Below are positions 56,594 to 64,000 of a stretch of DNA of 64,000 bases, piece after piece. Made by a program: the position numbers and the translations under genes. This DNA is from Jidongwangia harbinensis (lineage in GTDB: Bacteria; Actinomycetota; Actinomycetes; Mycobacteriales; Micromonosporaceae). Every line of letters begins with the position of its first letter. Positions within the stretch are counted from its first letter, which is position 1. The notes under the pieces are model-generated. The model saw only the letters and a program-made list of their open reading frames with translations, ran no database searches and was not told where the DNA came from. The stretch spans positions 1 to 64,000 of the forward strand of contig NZ_JAIWNC010000053.1 of assembly GCF_020216025.1 (NCBI RefSeq), given 5' to 3'.

Positions 56594-58951
56594 GTGGTGC
56601 GATCCGTGGCTGCTTCGGCCGGCCACCGGCAGTGGCAGGTCTTCGCCATGGCCGGCATCGTCGCGACCGCCGTCTACTCGGCCGGCTTCTCTCCCCTGCT
56701 GAGCGTGCTCGCGTTCGCCACGGTCGGGGTCGGCACCGTGGCGGCCTGCTTCGCCGGCCCGCGGCGGTTCGGCGCCGAACCGCGGGCGGCCTGGGTGCTG
56801 CTCACCGCGGCCGCGCTCGCCTTCCTGATCGGCGTGGTGATCCGGCCCTGGGCAGTGACCCTGCCGCTGCCGTTCACGCTGCTGTCCGACCTCACCACCA
56901 TTCCCGGTTACCTGCTGACCGCGTCGTTCTTCGTGCTGCTGCTGCGGGCCCGGCAGAGCGTGCAGCGGCACGCGGTGCTGGACGGGCTGCTGGTCTGCCT
57001 GGCCGGTGGACTGGTGTGCACGCTGCTGCTGGCGGTGCCGGCCGCCCTGGTCGGCGGGCGCCCCGCGTTCGTGGGCGTGCTCGCCGCGGCGTACCCGTTG
57101 CTCGACGTGGTCCTGCTGCTGCTCGTGGTCAACCTGACGTTCACCGCGACCAGCTGGCCGCTCAGCCTGGTCACGTTGCTCACCGCGATGGCGCTGATGG
57201 GCGTCGGCGACCTCACGTACGCGGTGCTCGGGGTGTCCGGCCGGCTGTACGCCTCGCCGCTGCTGGACGTGCCGTTCCTGCTGGCGTTCGTGCTGATGGG
57301 CGTGACCACGCTGCACCCGTCGGTGGTGGAGCTGAGCCGGGCCGCACGCCGGCCGGTGCAGGCCTGGTCCTGGCGCCGGATGTCGCTGCTGCTGCCCGCC
57401 ATGGTCACCCCGTTCCTGATGCTGGTCCTGGTCGGCGACCGGTCCGCCGGCCACCGCGTCACGATCGCCCTGGTCGGTGCCGCCATGGTGGTGCTGCTGG
57501 TGATCCGCGCGGTCTCCGCGGTGCAGGCCCAGGTCGCGGCGCAGCTGCACTCCGAGCACCAGGCCACCCACGATCCGCTCACCGGACTGCCGAACCGGCG
57601 GCTCATCTCGGCCGAGATCGAGCGCCTGCTCGACGGCACGCCGGCCGGCGGCGACCGGCGGGTCTGGGTGTACCTGCTCGACCTGGACGGGTTCAAGTGG
57701 GTCAACGAGTCCTGGGGTCACGACACCGGCGACCAGCTGGTCATCGAGGTCGCGGCGCGGCTGCGGTCGGTGGTGCCGCCGGCCCGCATGCTGGCCCGGG
57801 TCGGCGGGGACGAGTTCCTGCTGGCGTACGTGGGCGAGCAGACCGGCGCGCTGCGCCTGGTGGACGAGATCCGCGGCTGCTTCGCCGGCCCGCTGTCGGT
57901 CCGCGACACCGAGGTGGTGATCAGCGCGTCGATCGGCATCGCGCACGCCGTGTCGGACGGCGACCCGGCGGTGACCGCGGAGGCGCTGATGCGGGACGCC
58001 GACACCGCGATGTACCGCGCCAAGGCCGAGGGCCCGGGACGGTCCACCGTCTTCGACACCTCCATGCACGACCGGGTCCGGGAACGCATCGAGCTGGAGG
58101 CGGCGCTGCGCACCGCGCTGACCCGGGGCCAGTTGCGGGTGGCGTACCAACCGATCCTGCACCTGGACACCGGTCGACCGGTGGGTGCCGAGGCGCTGGT
58201 GCGCTGGGACCACCCGGACCGCGGGCCGATCCCGCCGATGTCGTTCATCCCGGTTGCCGAGGAGGCCGGCCTGATCGGGGCGATCGGCACCTGGGTACGC
58301 GAGGAGGCGCTGCGCCAGCTCGCCGAGTGGCGTGCCGACGGGACCGTGACCGACGACTTCTACCTGTCGGTGAACGTGTCGCCGCGCCAGCTCAACGACG
58401 CCGATCTGCCCCTCGTGGTGGCCGGCGAGCTGCTCCGGCACGGCGTCCCGGCGCGCGCGGTGGCGCTGGAGATGACCGAGTCGGTGATGGTGGACGGCTC
58501 CAGCGTCACCACCCGGGTGCTGTTCGACCTGCGCGAGATGGGCCTACGGCTGCTCGTCGACGACTTCGGCACCGGCTTCTCCGCGCTCGGCTACCTGCGC
58601 CGGTTCCCGGTCACCGGCGTGAAGATCGACCGCAGCTTCGTCGCCGGGCTGGGCCAGAGCATGGAGGACGAGGAGATCGTCCGCGCGGTGGTGGCGATGA
58701 GCCACGCCCTGGGGCTCACCGTGGTGGCCGAGGGCGTGGAGACCCGCCTGCAGCGCGACGCCCTGGCCGCGGTCGGGGTGACCCAGGGGCAGGGCTGGCT
58801 CTGGGGCCCGGCGGTGCCACCGGGGGAGTTCGCCGGCCACTGGCATGCCGGCGGCCCGGCGGCCCGCGCCGCCGCGGCCGCCGGGAAGAACCAGCGGCTG
58901 GCCACGCCGGCCGGCAAGGGCCGGAATCAGCTCACCGCGGGGAACTCGTAG
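56594..58951 (+). CDS. membrane-bound GGDEF-EAL cyclic-di-GMP protein
   Basis: The 785-residue protein has about eight to nine membrane helices (to ~ residue 310), then a GGDEF domain (THDPLTGLPNRRL, LDGFKWVNESWGHDTGD, RVGGDEFLLAY) and an EAL domain (AYQPILHLDTGRPVGAEALVRWDHP, SVNVSPRQL, LEMTESVMVDG, VDDFGTGFSALGYLRRFPVTGVKIDRSFV, VVAEGVE). The GGDEF signature is intact, so synthesis of c-di-GMP is possible. EAL, DDFGTG and ExxVE motifs are also intact, so hydrolysis is possible too. No RxxD inhibitory site is seen just before GGDEF (it reads PPARMLARVGGDEF). GTG 56594 with a G-rich site upstream. Its 3' end overlaps the GNAT-like gene by 25 bases. Confidence 0.92.
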   Translation: MVRSVAASAGHRQWQVFAMAGIVATAVYSAGFSPLLSVLAFATVGVGTVAACFAGPRRFGAEPRAAWVLLTAAALAFLIGVVIRPWAVTLPLPFTLLSDLTTIPGYLLTASFFVLLLRARQSVQRHAVLDGLLVCLAGGLVCTLLLAVPAALVGGRPAFVGVLAAAYPLLDVVLLLLVVNLTFTATSWPLSLVTLLTAMALMGVGDLTYAVLGVSGRLYASPLLDVPFLLAFVLMGVTTLHPSVVELSRAARRPVQAWSWRRMSLLLPAMVTPFLMLVLVGDRSAGHRVTIALVGAAMVVLLVIRAVSAVQAQVAAQLHSEHQATHDPLTGLPNRRLISAEIERLLDGTPAGGDRRVWVYLLDLDGFKWVNESWGHDTGDQLVIEVAARLRSVVPPARMLARVGGDEFLLAYVGEQTGALRLVDEIRGCFAGPLSVRDTEVVISASIGIAHAVSDGDPAVTAEALMRDADTAMYRAKAEGPGRSTVFDTSMHDRVRERIELEAALRTALTRGQLRVAYQPILHLDTGRPVGAEALVRWDHPDRGPIPPMSFIPVAEEAGLIGAIGTWVREEALRQLAEWRADGTVTDDFYLSVNVSPRQLNDADLPLVVAGELLRHGVPARAVALEMTESVMVDGSSVTTRVLFDLREMGLRLLVDDFGTGFSALGYLRRFPVTGVKIDRSFVAGLGQSMEDEEIVRAVVAMSHALGLTVVAEGVETRLQRDALAAVGVTQGQGWLWGPAVPPGEFAGHWHAGGPAARAAAAAGKNQRLATPAGKGRNQLTAGNS

Positions 58952-59475
58952 AGCCAGTACGACTGGCTGTCCAGCCGCCGCATGCGCATCCGCCCGTCGA
59001 TCCGGCCCAGAATCCGGCCGATCGCCACCGGCAGGTCCCGCATCACCTCGTTGTGGCTGCACACGTCGACCATGCCCATGCCGTCCACCGCGCTCAGCGG
59101 CTCCATCATCTCGCGCAGCAACCGGATGAACACGCCGGTGCCGCGGACGCCGCGCTGGGCGCCGGCGAACACGATGTAGAAGATCCGGCGTTCGGCGTAC
59201 ATCCGGGGCCAGCGGTGGACGAAGTAGTCCTGGGACAGCAGCGGCAACGCGGTCAGGTCGTCGGTCATCACCGACAGCCCCACCACCGCACCGCCGGAGT
59301 CGAACGCCACCCACTTGCCGAACCGCTTGTCCGCCATCATCTCGTCGAACTCGTCGCGGTGCAGCAGGTGCCGCTGCACCGCGTGGATCCGCAGCTCGTC
59401 GAACGTCTCCCAGTAGAAGCACCAGGCCGGCTCCACCCAGTGGTCCGGCAGCGCGGGCACCGCCTCGATGCGCAC
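58927..59475 (-). CDS. GNAT-like N-acetyltransferase
   Basis: The 182-residue protein has a GNAT-type core: VAFDSGGAVVGLSVMTDDL as strands beta3-beta4, YIVFAGAQRGVRGTGVFIRLLREMME as the acetyl-CoA loop (Q/R-x-x-G-x-G/A pattern here QRGVRGTG), and VDVCSHNEVMRDLPVAIGRILG afterwards. The N-terminus ELRIHAVQRHLLHRDEFDEMMADKR is not typical, so the substrate cannot be guessed. GTG 59475 is chosen for the strong GAGGAGAGG upstream. Its 3' end overlaps the GGDEF-EAL gene. Confidence 0.72.
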   Translation of the reverse strand: MRIEAVPALPDHWVEPAWCFYWETFDELRIHAVQRHLLHRDEFDEMMADKRFGKWVAFDSGGAVVGLSVMTDDLTALPLLSQDYFVHRWPRMYAERRIFYIVFAGAQRGVRGTGVFIRLLREMMEPLSAVDGMGMVDVCSHNEVMRDLPVAIGRILGRIDGRMRMRRLDSQSYWLYEFPAVS

Positions 59476-59683
59476 GATCGCCTCTCCTCTCGGCCGGATA
59501 GACCGTAGCGGATCCGTCGCGGCATCCCCCGGTCGGTGATAAACCAGGCGCCCCGACTGGTGCCACGCCGCCGAGTCGGGCATCATTCGCTCGCCGGGGA
59601 ACCTTGCGTCCGACCGGGCGCGGCCGATATATCCGTCAGGAAGAGTTGTCCGGACCGGACGACCGTGACAGGAGGCGACACGC

Positions 59684-59818
59684 ATGACCGCACTGATCGG
59701 GGACGAATGCAGCGTCTGGCTCGTGATCGGGCTGCTGACCCTCGCCCTCGGCCTGAGCGGCGCGCTGTTCGCGGCGCTTCGTGACGTCCGCTCCGGCCCC
59801 GCCCGCCGGACCCACTGA
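59684..59818 (+). CDS. 44-residue single-span membrane protein
   Basis: The ATG at 59684 follows AGGAGG by 8 bases, and the frame runs to TGA 59816. The product starts MTALIGDECSVWLVIGLLTL, continues with a hydrophobic stretch (about 10-32) and ends with a basic, cytoplasmic-type tail (RDVRSGPARRTH). It is a plausible small membrane protein. The strong Shine-Dalgarno, the single clean helix and the positive tail support it; I recognise no family. It stands alone, 52 bases before xthA. Confidence 0.65.
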   Translation: MTALIGDECSVWLVIGLLTLALGLSGALFAALRDVRSGPARRTH

Positions 59819-59869
59819 CCGTCCGGCCCGGCGGCTTGCCGTCCGCCGCGGATGCGGCAGGCTGGGCGG

Positions 59870-60664
59870 ATGCGCTTCGCCACGTGGAACGTGAACTCGG
59901 TCAAGGCCCGCCTCCCCCGGCTGCTCGACTGGCTCGCCGGCACCGCCCCTGACGTGCTCTGCCTGCAGGAGACGAAGGTTCCCGCGGACGGCTTCCCGGC
60001 CGCCGAGGTGCAGGCCCTCGGGTACGACGTGGCCGCGTACGGGCAGGGACGCTGGAACGGCGTGGCGGTGCTCTCCCGGGTCGGCCTGGACGACGTCCGG
60101 CTCGGCTTCCCCGGCGAACCCGGTTACCCGGACCCGGAGGCGCGGGCGATCAGCGCGACGTGCGCCGGCATCCGGTTCACCTCGATCTACGTGCCGAACG
60201 GGCGCACTCCGGACGATCCGCACTACACGTACAAACTGGCCTGGCTGGCGGCGCTGCGCGACGCGCTGGCCGCCGACGTCGCCGCCGGCCCGACCGTGGC
60301 GGCCGGCGACTTCAACGTCGCGCCGACCGACGACGACGTCTGGGACCCGCGGCTGTTCGCCGACTCCACGCACGTGACGCCGCCGGAGCGGGCGGCGCTG
60401 GCCGCGGTCCGGGCGCTGGGCCTGCGCGACATCGTCGGCCGCCCGCTCAAGGGCGACCGCCCGTTCACCTACTGGGACTACCGTGCCGGGATGTTCCACC
60501 AGAACAAGGGCATGCGGATCGACCTGGTGTACGCCACCGAGGACGTGGCCGGCGCGGTCCGGGACGCGGTGATCGACCGCGAGGCGCGTAAGGGCAAGGG
60601 CCCGTCCGACCACGCGCCGATCGTGGTCGATCTCGACTGGACCGCACCGGGGCCCGCCGCCTGA
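59870..60664 (+). CDS. xthA: exodeoxyribonuclease III (AP endonuclease)
   Basis: The 264-residue enzyme cleaves abasic sites and degrades 3' ends in base-excision repair. Motifs: FATWNVNSVKARLPRLLDWL (metal Asn), DVLCLQETKVP (metal Glu), GWNGVAVLSR-type WNGVAVLS, AGDFNVAPTDDDVWDP (catalytic Asp-Asn), YWDYRAGMFHQNKGMRIDLV and GPSDHAPIVVDL (general base Asp-His). All active-site residues are in place. ATG 59870 corresponds to the normal MRFATWNVNS start. Confidence 0.95.
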   Translation: MRFATWNVNSVKARLPRLLDWLAGTAPDVLCLQETKVPADGFPAAEVQALGYDVAAYGQGRWNGVAVLSRVGLDDVRLGFPGEPGYPDPEARAISATCAGIRFTSIYVPNGRTPDDPHYTYKLAWLAALRDALAADVAAGPTVAAGDFNVAPTDDDVWDPRLFADSTHVTPPERAALAAVRALGLRDIVGRPLKGDRPFTYWDYRAGMFHQNKGMRIDLVYATEDVAGAVRDAVIDREARKGKGPSDHAPIVVDLDWTAPGPAA

Positions 60665-60735
60665 GCCGCGACGTACGGCGGTGGAGCACGTAGGCTGGTC
60701 GGGACGTTGCAGGCGGGGGAGAGAAAGGGGGAGGC

Positions 60736-62451
60736 ATGACCACCCAGCTGCCGGACACCACCGGCGACCTGATCGAGGACGCGGTTGCCGTCGTGCCCGC
60801 ACCCGGCCTCCTGCTGGCCGCCCTGGACGCCTCCCGCGAGGCGGTCCTGCTGTGCACCACCGCGGACGACACGATCCTGCTGGTCAACGCGGCCGCCCGG
60901 GAACTGCTGCCGGGTCTGGCACCCGGCCGCACCGCGCTTCAGGCACCGATCACCGGCCTCGCCGAAGCGGTCGCCGCGGGCGAACAGACGTTCACCACGG
61001 AGTACGCCGGACGCCACGTGCTCGGCCACCGGCGCAGCCTGGACGACGCCCACTACGGGTGGTATCTGCTCGACTGCACCGAGGAGACCCGCCGCGCCGA
61101 GGCCCTCACCCTGGAACAGAGCCGGACCGCGTTTCTCGCCGAGGCCGGCCGCCGGCTGTCGTCGTCGCTGCACCAGCGGCGCTGCGTCCGCACCACGGTC
61201 GAGCTGGCGGTGTCGCACCTGGCCGACGCGGCCGTGGTGGTCCTCCCGGCCGACCGCCGGCAGTGCGACTGGCTGCGCCTGGTCACCGCCGGAGCGGTCG
61301 AGGAGGGCACGTTCCGCGAGCGGAACCTCGCCGAGGTGCCCGGGCTGGCCGAGGCTCTGGGCGGCTTCCCGCCCATCCCGAGCCGCTGGCTCGACGCCGC
61401 GCAGGTGCCCGCCTGGCTGCTCCCCGAGGACTTCGGCCCGGTCGGCGCGCTGCTGGTCACCCCGCTGCCCGGCAACGCCCAGCCGGCCGGTGCGCTGATC
61501 CTGGCCCGCCGCGGCCCGCACGCCGTGTTCGCCGCGGACGACGAGATGCTGGCCCGGATCTTCGCGGCCCGCGCCGGCTCGGCCATCTCCGCCGCCGCGC
61601 TCTACCGCGAACAGGTGGACACCACCGCCATCCTGCAGGCCGACCTGCTGCCGCCGGAACTGCCGCAGCTGGACGGCATCGAGCTGATCGGCTCGTACCA
61701 GGCGGCCCGCGACGCGCTGCGCATCGGCGGCGACTTCTACGACGTGTTCGGCCCCACCGAGACCAGCCCGGAGACCGTCGTGGCGCTCGGCGACGTCTGC
61801 GGCAAGGGCCCGGAGGCCGCGGTGCTGACCGGCAAGGTCCGCCAGACGCTGCGCGCGCTCCGGCTGATGGACGCCCCTCCCGCCGCGATGCTCCAGGTGC
61901 TCAACCAGGCCCTGCTGCAGGCCGGCCGGCAACACCGCTTCGTGACCCTGGTGGTGGGCGCGGTCCGCCGCACCGACCACGGCCGGGTCGCGATGACGCT
62001 GGCCGCCGGCGGGCACCCGCCACCGCTGGTGCTCCGCAACGACGGCACCGTCGAGGAGGTGCCCACCTCCGGCACGCTGATCGGCGTGGTGCACCGCACC
62101 GTGGCCCGCACCGCCGAGATCGAACTGGCGCCCGGCGAACTGTGCCTGCTGTACAGCGACGGGCTCACCGAGGCCCGCGGCGGCGCCACCGGCACCGAAC
62201 ACTACGGCGAGCTCCGCCTGCACGACGCGCTCGCCTCGTGCCAGGGACTGCCCGGCACCGCCGTGGTGGAACGCGTCCGCCAACTCGTCTCCGACTGGGT
62301 GCACGGCGGCATCCGCGACGACATCGCCATGCTCGCCGTGCGCGCACCCGCCCGTACCCCCCTGAGCCTGCGCGGCGGCGGCGCGCCGAACGTCTCACCG
62401 TTCGCGATCGACGCACGCCGCGGAGATCGGCGGACCAGGCAACGCTCGTGA
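60736..62451 (+). CDS. PP2C-type SpoIIE phosphatase with PAS and GAF sensors
   Basis: The 571-residue protein has an N-terminal PAS-like domain (about 20-120: LDASREAVLLCTTADDTILLVNAAARELL), a GAF-like domain (about 140-300) and a C-terminal SpoIIE/RsbU PP2C domain (about 315-545: LRIGGDFYDVF, VALGDVCGKGPEAAVLTGKVR, AAGGHPPPLVL, CLLYSDGLTEARGG, DDIAMLAVRA). The metal-binding aspartates are present. Such phosphatases remove phosphate from STAS antagonists and so activate a sigma factor. The B12-binding gene overlaps its stop by 4 bases (GTGA), which suggests that B12 or light controls the phosphatase. ATG with a long purine-rich Shine-Dalgarno (AGGGGGAGG). Confidence 0.9.
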   Translation: MTTQLPDTTGDLIEDAVAVVPAPGLLLAALDASREAVLLCTTADDTILLVNAAARELLPGLAPGRTALQAPITGLAEAVAAGEQTFTTEYAGRHVLGHRRSLDDAHYGWYLLDCTEETRRAEALTLEQSRTAFLAEAGRRLSSSLHQRRCVRTTVELAVSHLADAAVVVLPADRRQCDWLRLVTAGAVEEGTFRERNLAEVPGLAEALGGFPPIPSRWLDAAQVPAWLLPEDFGPVGALLVTPLPGNAQPAGALILARRGPHAVFAADDEMLARIFAARAGSAISAAALYREQVDTTAILQADLLPPELPQLDGIELIGSYQAARDALRIGGDFYDVFGPTETSPETVVALGDVCGKGPEAAVLTGKVRQTLRALRLMDAPPAAMLQVLNQALLQAGRQHRFVTLVVGAVRRTDHGRVAMTLAAGGHPPPLVLRNDGTVEEVPTSGTLIGVVHRTVARTAEIELAPGELCLLYSDGLTEARGGATGTEHYGELRLHDALASCQGLPGTAVVERVRQLVSDWVHGGIRDDIAMLAVRAPARTPLSLRGGGAPNVSPFAIDARRGDRRTRQRS

Positions 62452-63584
62452 CGGCCTTCACCACCACTCCCCCACCGTCGCTCGACGACCCCGCCTTCGC
62501 CGACCATTTCCTCCAGCTGGTCGGCGACGGCGACGAGTACGGCGCCGTCGAGGCGGTCACCGCCCTGCTGGACGCCGGCGCACCCCCGCAACGGGTCATG
62601 ATCGATCTCATCGCCCGCACCCAGTCCCGCGTCGGCGAACTCTGGGCCGCGAACGAATGGTCGGTGGCCCGGGAACACGCGGCGACCGCCATCAGCGAAC
62701 GCGCCCTGGCCGCGGTGGCCGCCCGCACCTCCGTCCGCCCGTCCCGCGGCCGCATCACCATCGCCTGCGTGGACGGCGAATGGCACGCCCTGCCGGTCCG
62801 CATCCTCGCCGAGACCCTGCGCCTGGACGGCTGGCGCGTCGACTTCCTGGGCGCCAGCGTGCCCGGCCCGCACCTGGTCACCCACCTGCACCAGACCGGC
62901 CCCGACGCGGTGGCCCTGAGCTGCATGCTGGCGATCCGGCTGCCCCGCGCGCACGCCGCGATCACGGCGAGCCGGTCCGCCGGGGTTCCGGTGATCGCCG
63001 GTGGGCGCGGCTTCGGTCCCGACGGCCGGTACGCGAAACGGCTGGGCGCGGACGCCTGGGCCCCGAATGCCGAGGAGGCGGTGGCCCGGCTGTCCGCCGA
63101 CTGGCCACCGGCCGTCCCCGGGTCTTTCGCCGGGTCCGCTTCCGGCTCCCGGGGTGACCTGCACGGCGACTCTCTCGGTGGCTCCCTCGGCGGCTCCCTC
63201 GGCGGCTCCCTCGATGGCTCCCTCGATGGCTTCCTCGGCGACGACGAGTACACCCATGTCGTGCGGCGGCGGGCCGAACTGATCGGCACCGCGATGGAAC
63301 GGCTGGTCGCGGCGTACCCGGCGATGACCGCCTACGACCGGCGGCAGACCGACGCCACCGCCGAGGACATGGGCCACATCGTCGACTTCCTGAGCGCGGC
63401 GCTGTATGTCGGGGACGACCGGATCGTCACCGACTTCGTGGACTGGACGGCCGGGGTGCTGGCGGCCCGGGAGGTGCCACCTGCGGCGCTGGTCGCCGGG
63501 TTGCGGTTGATCCGCGACCAGGTACGCGACTGCCCACGGGCCGCAACCATGCTGAACACCGGCCTGACCCGTCTACCGGCCTGA
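62448..63584 (+). CDS. cobalamin-binding protein with CarH-like W-x9-EH motif
   Basis: The 378-residue protein has a helical bundle (about 15-95) and a Rossmann-type B12-binding domain (about 100-220: ITIACVDGEWHALPVRILAETLRLDGW, VDFLGASVPGPHLV, LSCMLAIRL, VIAGGRGFG). W66-x9-E76-H77 in the bundle and H113 in GEWH match the W-x9-EH plus lower-ligand His arrangement of CarH/LitR adenosylcobalamin photoreceptors, with the usual spacing. There is no HTH, so it is not a DNA-binding repressor. A GGSL-type repeat linker (about 243-263) leads to a C-terminal helical domain (about 267-378). GTG 62448 overlaps the SpoIIE stop. Light or B12 control of the phosphatase is inferred. Confidence 0.86.
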   Translation: MTAFTTTPPPSLDDPAFADHFLQLVGDGDEYGAVEAVTALLDAGAPPQRVMIDLIARTQSRVGELWAANEWSVAREHAATAISERALAAVAARTSVRPSRGRITIACVDGEWHALPVRILAETLRLDGWRVDFLGASVPGPHLVTHLHQTGPDAVALSCMLAIRLPRAHAAITASRSAGVPVIAGGRGFGPDGRYAKRLGADAWAPNAEEAVARLSADWPPAVPGSFAGSASGSRGDLHGDSLGGSLGGSLGGSLDGSLDGFLGDDEYTHVVRRRAELIGTAMERLVAAYPAMTAYDRRQTDATAEDMGHIVDFLSAALYVGDDRIVTDFVDWTAGVLAAREVPPAALVAGLRLIRDQVRDCPRAATMLNTGLTRLPA

Positions 63585-63635
63585 CCCGTCTCCCGGCCTG
63601 ACCCCACCCCCCTTCCCTCGCCCCGGCCCCACCCC

Positions 63636-63875
63636 GCCGCCCGGTCGCTCTGTCGCCCCGCCGCCCGGTCGCTCTGTCGCCCCGCCACCCGGTCGCTCTG
63701 TCGCCCCGCCACCCGGTCGCTCTGTCGCCCCGCCACCCGGTCGCTCTGTCGCCCCGCCACCCGGTCGCTCTGTCGCCCCGCCACCCGGTCGCTCTGTCGC
63801 CCGCCACCCGGTCGCTCTGTCGCCCGCCACCCGGTCGCTCTGTCGCCCGCCACCCGGTCGCTTCGTCGCTCTACC
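63636..63875. repeat. 24-bp (later 23-bp) tandem repeat array, about 11 units
   Basis: CCGGTCGCTCTGTCGCCCC blocks begin at 63641, 63665, 63689, 63713, 63737, 63761, 63785, 63808 and 63831; two further degenerate copies follow. The period shortens from 24 to 23 bp when CCCCG becomes CCCG. The array sits directly downstream of the B12-binding gene. Apart from the inverted repeat at 63900-63974 I see nothing else in the last 416 bases of the window. Confidence 0.9.
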
Positions 63876-63899
63876 GCCCGGTCGCTCTGCCGCTCTGTG

Positions 63900-63974
63900 G
63901 TCGATCTTGGACTTGTGGTGTGAACAAGAGCCGCATCGCACGGATACAACGGGCACCACACGTCCAAGATCGAC
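63900..63974. mobile_element. 75-bp palindromic element (MITE- or REP-like)
   Basis: Arms 63900-63920 and 63954-63974 form a 21-bp inverted repeat with one mismatch (GTCGATCTTGGAC starts the left arm, and CCAAGATCGAC ends the right). A 33-base loop lies between. It is less GC-rich than its surroundings, and the arms have the look of small terminal repeats. It could be a miniature mobile element, a REP sequence or a terminator hairpin for the SpoIIE/B12 operon. No target duplication was recognised. Confidence 0.5.
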
Positions 63975-64000
63975 AGAAGTTGACCGAAGGGCTGGACTTC

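Noticed and set aside
1..64000. tRNA, rRNA, integrase, phage or conjugation genes
   Set aside because: I scanned for conserved tRNA T-loop patterns and known marker proteins by eye and saw none. A tRNA search program would be needed to exclude a tRNA firmly.

Overview
The window looks like chromosomal DNA of a high-GC actinobacterium, most likely a member of the Micromonosporaceae such as Actinoplanes. The clues are very high GC, many GTG starts, glucosyl-3-phosphoglycerate synthase, an accessory SecA2, a cobalamin operon under a B12 riboswitch, SigB/SigF-type partner switching with many STAS and HATPase proteins, DUF72 and DUF3500 proteins, and many GC-rich intergenic tandem repeats. I saw no rRNA, tRNA or CRISPR array. 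The genus is inferred from gene families, not from a marker gene.

Layout. 1-1530: the 3' end of an IS5-type transposase, then a complete IS630 element sitting at a CTAG beside a CTAG-containing 16-bp repeat array. 1530-5371: a ClpC-type ATPase, two long repeat arrays (14 bp and 61 bp) and a NYN-domain protein. 5577-10215: a co-directional four-gene unit with an FtsK/SpoIIIE-like ATPase, a small helical protein and a coiled-coil membrane protein, the last two genes being joined by ATGA-linked mini-ORFs. 10188-11794: a JmjC oxygenase encoded just downstream of a small protein made of four nearly identical 23-residue repeats. 11947-17539: secreted proteins, an EEP-family hydrolase, two DUF72 proteins, a PLP enzyme and a TraR/DksA protein. 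17766-21027: a kinase-like protein with a damaged P-loop, a winged-helix regulator, cupin, ankyrin and DUF3500 proteins. 21425-29955: SecA2, an ABC exporter, two sugar-type dehydrogenases, GpgS and a second glycosyltransferase.

30026-33020 is a signalling cluster: two STAS-HATPase fusion proteins flanking a decayed cheB, facing a sigma factor with its own C-terminal STAS domain. 33174-42567 holds a repeat-rich proline/alanine protein, a CDGSH Fe-S protein facing a heme-oxygenase-like oxidase, a membrane protein with an unusually complete Shine-Dalgarno, an SGNH esterase, a dehalogenase-like hydrolase and a GCS2-family ligase. 42575-43445 is a VOC/MarR divergent pair with two strong operator palindromes. 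43626-48308 is a cobalamin operon (chelatase, cobO, cobB, CbiG/CobE-like) behind a B12 riboswitch.

48359-59475 contains polyol dehydrogenase, AraC regulator and FGGY kinase, an ArsR/SRPBCC pair, a glycosyltransferase, citrate synthase, a universal stress protein, a GGDEF-EAL protein and a GNAT-like protein. 59684-63584 has a 44-residue membrane protein, exonuclease III, and a translationally coupled SpoIIE phosphatase plus a B12-binding protein that carries the W-x9-EH signature of CarH-type light sensors. The end is a 24-bp repeat array and a 75-bp palindromic element.

The candidates most likely to be undescribed systems are the JmjC/repeat-protein pair (10188-11794), the mini-ORF chain (9340-9526), the FtsK-like unit (5577-10215), the sigma-STAS/STAS-HATPase cluster, the SpoIIE/B12 pair, and a dispersed family of 60-61 bp tandem repeats found at three separate intergenic loci.
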